Part shown: positions 61,968-64,000 of the stretch, piece by piece
Position numbering within the stretch: the stretch's first letter is position 1
How the letters are laid out: each line of letters starts with the position of its first letter
DNA from: Rikenellaceae bacterium
GTDB lineage: Bacteria > Bacteroidota > Bacteroidia > Bacteroidales > UBA932
Assembly (NCBI GenBank): GCA_900771335.1
Contig: CAAGNP010000040.1
Coordinates: 1-64,000 of the forward strand
Direction: 5' to 3'
DNA length: 64,000 bases
Translations under genes and position numbers: made by a program
The notes under the pieces: generated by a model
What the model was told of the DNA's origin: nothing
The model's input: the letters and a program-made list of their open reading frames with translations, nothing else
The model's database searches: none

Positions 61968-62909
61968 CTATCTGTATTTGGTCTCTTCTTCAAGCATTCC
62001 CAAGTATGAGAGATATCTTTCTCCATCTATCTCCCCACTGTCAACAGCCTCTTTGACAGCACAGTGTGGCTCGTGGGTGTGTGTACAGGGTTTGAAACGG
62101 CAGTCATCCATAATCCTGAGCATCTCTGGGAAATAGGTGGAGAGTTCGTGCTCTTCGAAATCCACCAGACCGAAGCCTCTGATACCTGGGGTGTCAATCA
62201 CAAATCCACCCGATGCCAATGGGTACATTTCATAGAAAGTAGTCGTGTGCTTTCCCTGTTTGTAGTGCTCGGATATTTCGGAAATTTTAGGTTCAAGTGA
62301 TGGGTCCAGAGCCTTCATAAGTGAAGATTTTCCCACGCCGGATACACCGGAGAAGAGGTTTACCCCACTATTTCGGGCACACTCTTCGCGAAGTCTCTCC
62401 ACGCCGAGACCGGTAAGGGCTGATACCTCCAATACTTCATAACCTGCCCCCTCATATACCCCTTTGAAATAGTCCACATACTCCCTGTGGCTCTCCCCGT
62501 AGATGTCTATCTTGTTCAAAACAATCTTCACAGGCACTTTGTATGCTTCGCAAGTGACCAGGAATCTGTCTATGAACGCCCTTTTGGTCTCCGGAAAAGC
62601 AAGTGTAGTGACCAGATAGGCGCAGTCGATATTGGCTGCGATGATGTGTGACTGGCGGGAAAGGTTGGTCGATTTGCGGATGATATAATTTTTTCTCTCA
62701 AGTACAGCGGTGATAGTGGCTGTACCTGCGAAATCGTCGTCAGCTTCATATTCCACCACATCGCCTACCGCTACAGGGTTGGTCGAGTTGGAGTCCTTGA
62801 GCCTGAGTTTCCCCCTTGCCACAGCTGGAAAGGGTTTCCAAACGGGAAGTTCCGAAAGCAGATAGTGGCTTCCGGTATGTTTTACTATAGTCGCTTTTCC
62901 TTTTCTCAT
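61968..62909 (-). CDS. rsgA: Ribosome small subunit-dependent GTPase RsgA
   Basis: About 313 residues with an N-terminal OB domain, then the circularly permuted GTPase order: NKID (G4), SALTG (G5), GVSGVGKSS (G1) and DTPGIRGFG (G3). A zinc knuckle CRFKPCTHTHEPHCAVK closes the protein. It releases RbfA from 30S subunits late in assembly; rbfA is also in this window at 37.4 kb. The ATG at 62909 (MRKGKATI) is preferred to one seven codons upstream. It lies 27 nt downstream of recO. Confidence 0.95.
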   Translation of the reverse strand: MRKGKATIVKHTGSHYLLSELPVWKPFPAVARGKLRLKDSNSTNPVAVGDVVEYEADDDFAGTATITAVLERKNYIIRKSTNLSRQSHIIAANIDCAYLVTTLAFPETKRAFIDRFLVTCEAYKVPVKIVLNKIDIYGESHREYVDYFKGVYEGAGYEVLEVSALTGLGVERLREECARNSGVNLFSGVSGVGKSSLMKALDPSLEPKISEISEHYKQGKHTTTFYEMYPLASGGFVIDTPGIRGFGLVDFEEHELSTYFPEMLRIMDDCRFKPCTHTHEPHCAVKEAVDSGEIDGERYLSYLGMLEEETKYR

Positions 62910-62936
62910 AACTGACTGCGAAGATAGCAAAAAGTA

Positions 62937-63590
62937 TCAAACCAAGACCTGGTGAAGTACGTTTAGGGATTTAATCTCGATTCTTTGGCCGAGGCTCTGT
63001 TCCAGGAATTTGACCAGTGTCTCGATGAATTCATTCCTTGTTTCCCGTTTGAGGGGGAGCAGAAGTAGTTCTTCGATCCCGGTGGTCAAGAATTTGGCCA
63101 GCAGTTCCCTGTGCTGTGGGCCGAATACCTCAAAAGCGAACAGCGACGATGAGTCGGGCATAAATCCGAGCATCGAGATATACTTGATGGTAAACCATAT
63201 ATGGAAATTGGGGATGGCCCCCTCCAGCGAGTTGAGGGTCAGAATAGCCCCTTCGATAAAATCGTATAGCGCCGGATCCCCCTCCGAATCACGCAAGGTG
63301 CGGTAGAGGAGTTCGCTTATGTATATGGCAATGGTGTTTTTCACCACGCTGCTCCTGAGGGAGTGGAGCGGGTATTTCGCCGAGTAGTCCTTCAGTTGCG
63401 CAATGGAGTATTCCGCCCCGGGGCGCAATTCGGTCTCCAGGATGCTCAGCGGGTGGAGCAGGGCGGTGGAGTTGCTCCCCTTTTTCTTCCCCACACCTCT
63501 GATGATGAAGCTCTTCCTCCCTTGCTCACGGGTAAATCCGTGCAGGATTATGGAGGAGTCGCCATATTTGGTGGTGTGGAGTAGAATCAT
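62937..63590 (-). CDS. recO: DNA repair protein RecO
   Basis: The 217-residue protein starts with the N-terminal OB fold typical of RecO (ILLHTTKYGDSSIILHGFTREQGRKSFIIRGVGKKKG) and continues with the helical domain (SVVKNTIAIYISELLYRTLRDSEGDPALYDFIEGAILTLN). It loads RecA with RecR. It is about 8 residues shorter at the N-terminus than many relatives. Its ATG is in the same frame as rdgB, separated from the rdgB stop by one codon (TAG CAG ATG), so no earlier start is available without stop read-through. Confidence 0.88.
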   Translation of the reverse strand: MILLHTTKYGDSSIILHGFTREQGRKSFIIRGVGKKKGSNSTALLHPLSILETELRPGAEYSIAQLKDYSAKYPLHSLRSSVVKNTIAIYISELLYRTLRDSEGDPALYDFIEGAILTLNSLEGAIPNFHIWFTIKYISMLGFMPDSSSLFAFEVFGPQHRELLAKFLTTGIEELLLLPLKRETRNEFIETLVKFLEQSLGQRIEIKSLNVLHQVLV

Positions 63591-63593
63591 CTG

Positions 63594-64000
63594 CTATTTC
63601 AATGAGTTGAGGTGTTTTGAGAGGAGGCTCATCGCCATTCCGCGGTGCGAGATGGCGTTTTTCTCTTCTGGTGAAAGCTCTGAGAAGCATTGGGTGTAGC
63701 CCTGGGGTTTGAAGATAGGGTCGTAGCCGAATCCTCCGTTGCCGCGAGGCTCCAATGTGATCTCTCCCTCCACGAATCCGTCGAATGTGGTCACCTCTCC
63801 GTCAATTACCAGTGCGATTACACATCTGAATCGGGCGGTGCGTGGTGTAGGTACCCCTTCAAGCTCTTTCAGCACCTTCTCGATATTGTCCTGGAAGGAG
63901 CATTTCTCACCTGCGTATCTGGCAGAATATACCCCCGGAGCACCGTCAAGTGCGTCGATTTCAAGCCCGGTGTCGTCTGCAAAGCAGTTTACGTGGAGCC
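63594..64000 (-). CDS. rdgB: XTP/dITP diphosphatase RdgB (HAM1), 5' part beyond the window
   Basis: The gene is open to the window end. The visible 134 codons contain FADDTGLEIDALDGAPGVYSARYAG, the HAM1 signature, then ITLEPRGNGGFGYDPIF and the closing ELSPEEKNAISHRGMA. About 60 N-terminal residues are missing. The enzyme hydrolyses non-canonical purine triphosphates such as XTP and dITP. A GTG at 63875 is internal and not the start, since the conserved signature lies upstream of it. Confidence 0.93.
   Translation of the reverse strand, partial: LHVNCFADDTGLEIDALDGAPGVYSARYAGEKCSFQDNIEKVLKELEGVPTPRTARFRCVIALVIDGEVTTFDGFVEGEITLEPRGNGGFGYDPIFKPQGYTQCFSELSPEEKNAISHRGMAMSLLSKHLNSLK

Overview
The window looks like a chromosomal segment of a Bacteroidales bacterium (phylum Bacteroidota). 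The evidence is the many -7 boxes of the form TAnnTTTG, a fused SecDF, a FloA/NfeD pair, a DUF4249 plus TonB-dependent receptor pair, DUF2723, DUF5106, a C10 (streptopain-type) lipoprotein protease and many Bacteroidota-type lipoprotein signals. I cannot name the genus from sequence alone.

Layout. 1-7.1 kb: tRNA-Pro and tRNA-Ser, floA-nfeD, an envelope PD40/SPOR protein and secDF. 7.1-7.7 kb: repeat-rich intergenic DNA. 7.7-24.6 kb: mostly housekeeping genes (DUF2723 protein, yciH, hemD-rnpA-yidD, a bifunctional acyltransferase, uvrC, a HExxH/propeller/barrel surface protein, DUF5106 lipoprotein, tRNA-Gln, yqaA-tadA-nhaD, groES-groEL). 24.6-32.9 kb: an AT-richer accessory block, all on the minus strand apart from a transposase scar, with a small lipoprotein, TonB receptor/DUF4249/beta-barrel, C10 protease with a DUF3244-like partner, and a TPR-HTH regulator. 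33-46 kb: phosphopantetheinyl transferase, asnA, S37 peptidase, tyrS-rbfA-lolE-like, GH29 fucosidase, ThiL-like protein, and a suf operon with pnuC inserted (sufB-pnuC-sufC-sufD). 46-64 kb: B12-dependent ribonucleotide reductase, ispE, dnaE, a Y1 (REP-associated) transposase, rnr, gpmI, prenyl synthase, U32 protein, and a rdgB-recO-rsgA-MATE run cut by the window end.

The most interesting system is a REP/RAYT-like one. A single-copy Y1 HUH protein (53235-54176) is bracketed by two 83-bp elements, each made of two 32-bp CCGCG...CGCGG palindromes separated by a 19-bp linker. Two further 83-bp elements of the same architecture lie alone in intergenic DNA at 7.4 kb and 60.5 kb. A diverged array of three hairpins at 40.87 kb uses the same 51-bp period. 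The linkers of the 54.2-kb and 60.5-kb copies are exact reverse complements. The RAYT also carries about 150 extra C-terminal residues.

Other points: a sigma-54-like -24/-12 element with a palindrome just upstream of it before groES; a tRNA-Gln whose 3' end lies 4 nt from the start codon of a lipoprotein gene; two long structured intergenic elements (39.2 and 60.4 kb) sharing TGAGCGAAGCGAA; and a decayed 36-bp repeat at the end of rnr. Start codons were moved downstream where the longest frame would overlap a promoter box or the neighbouring gene; each case is explained in its entry.
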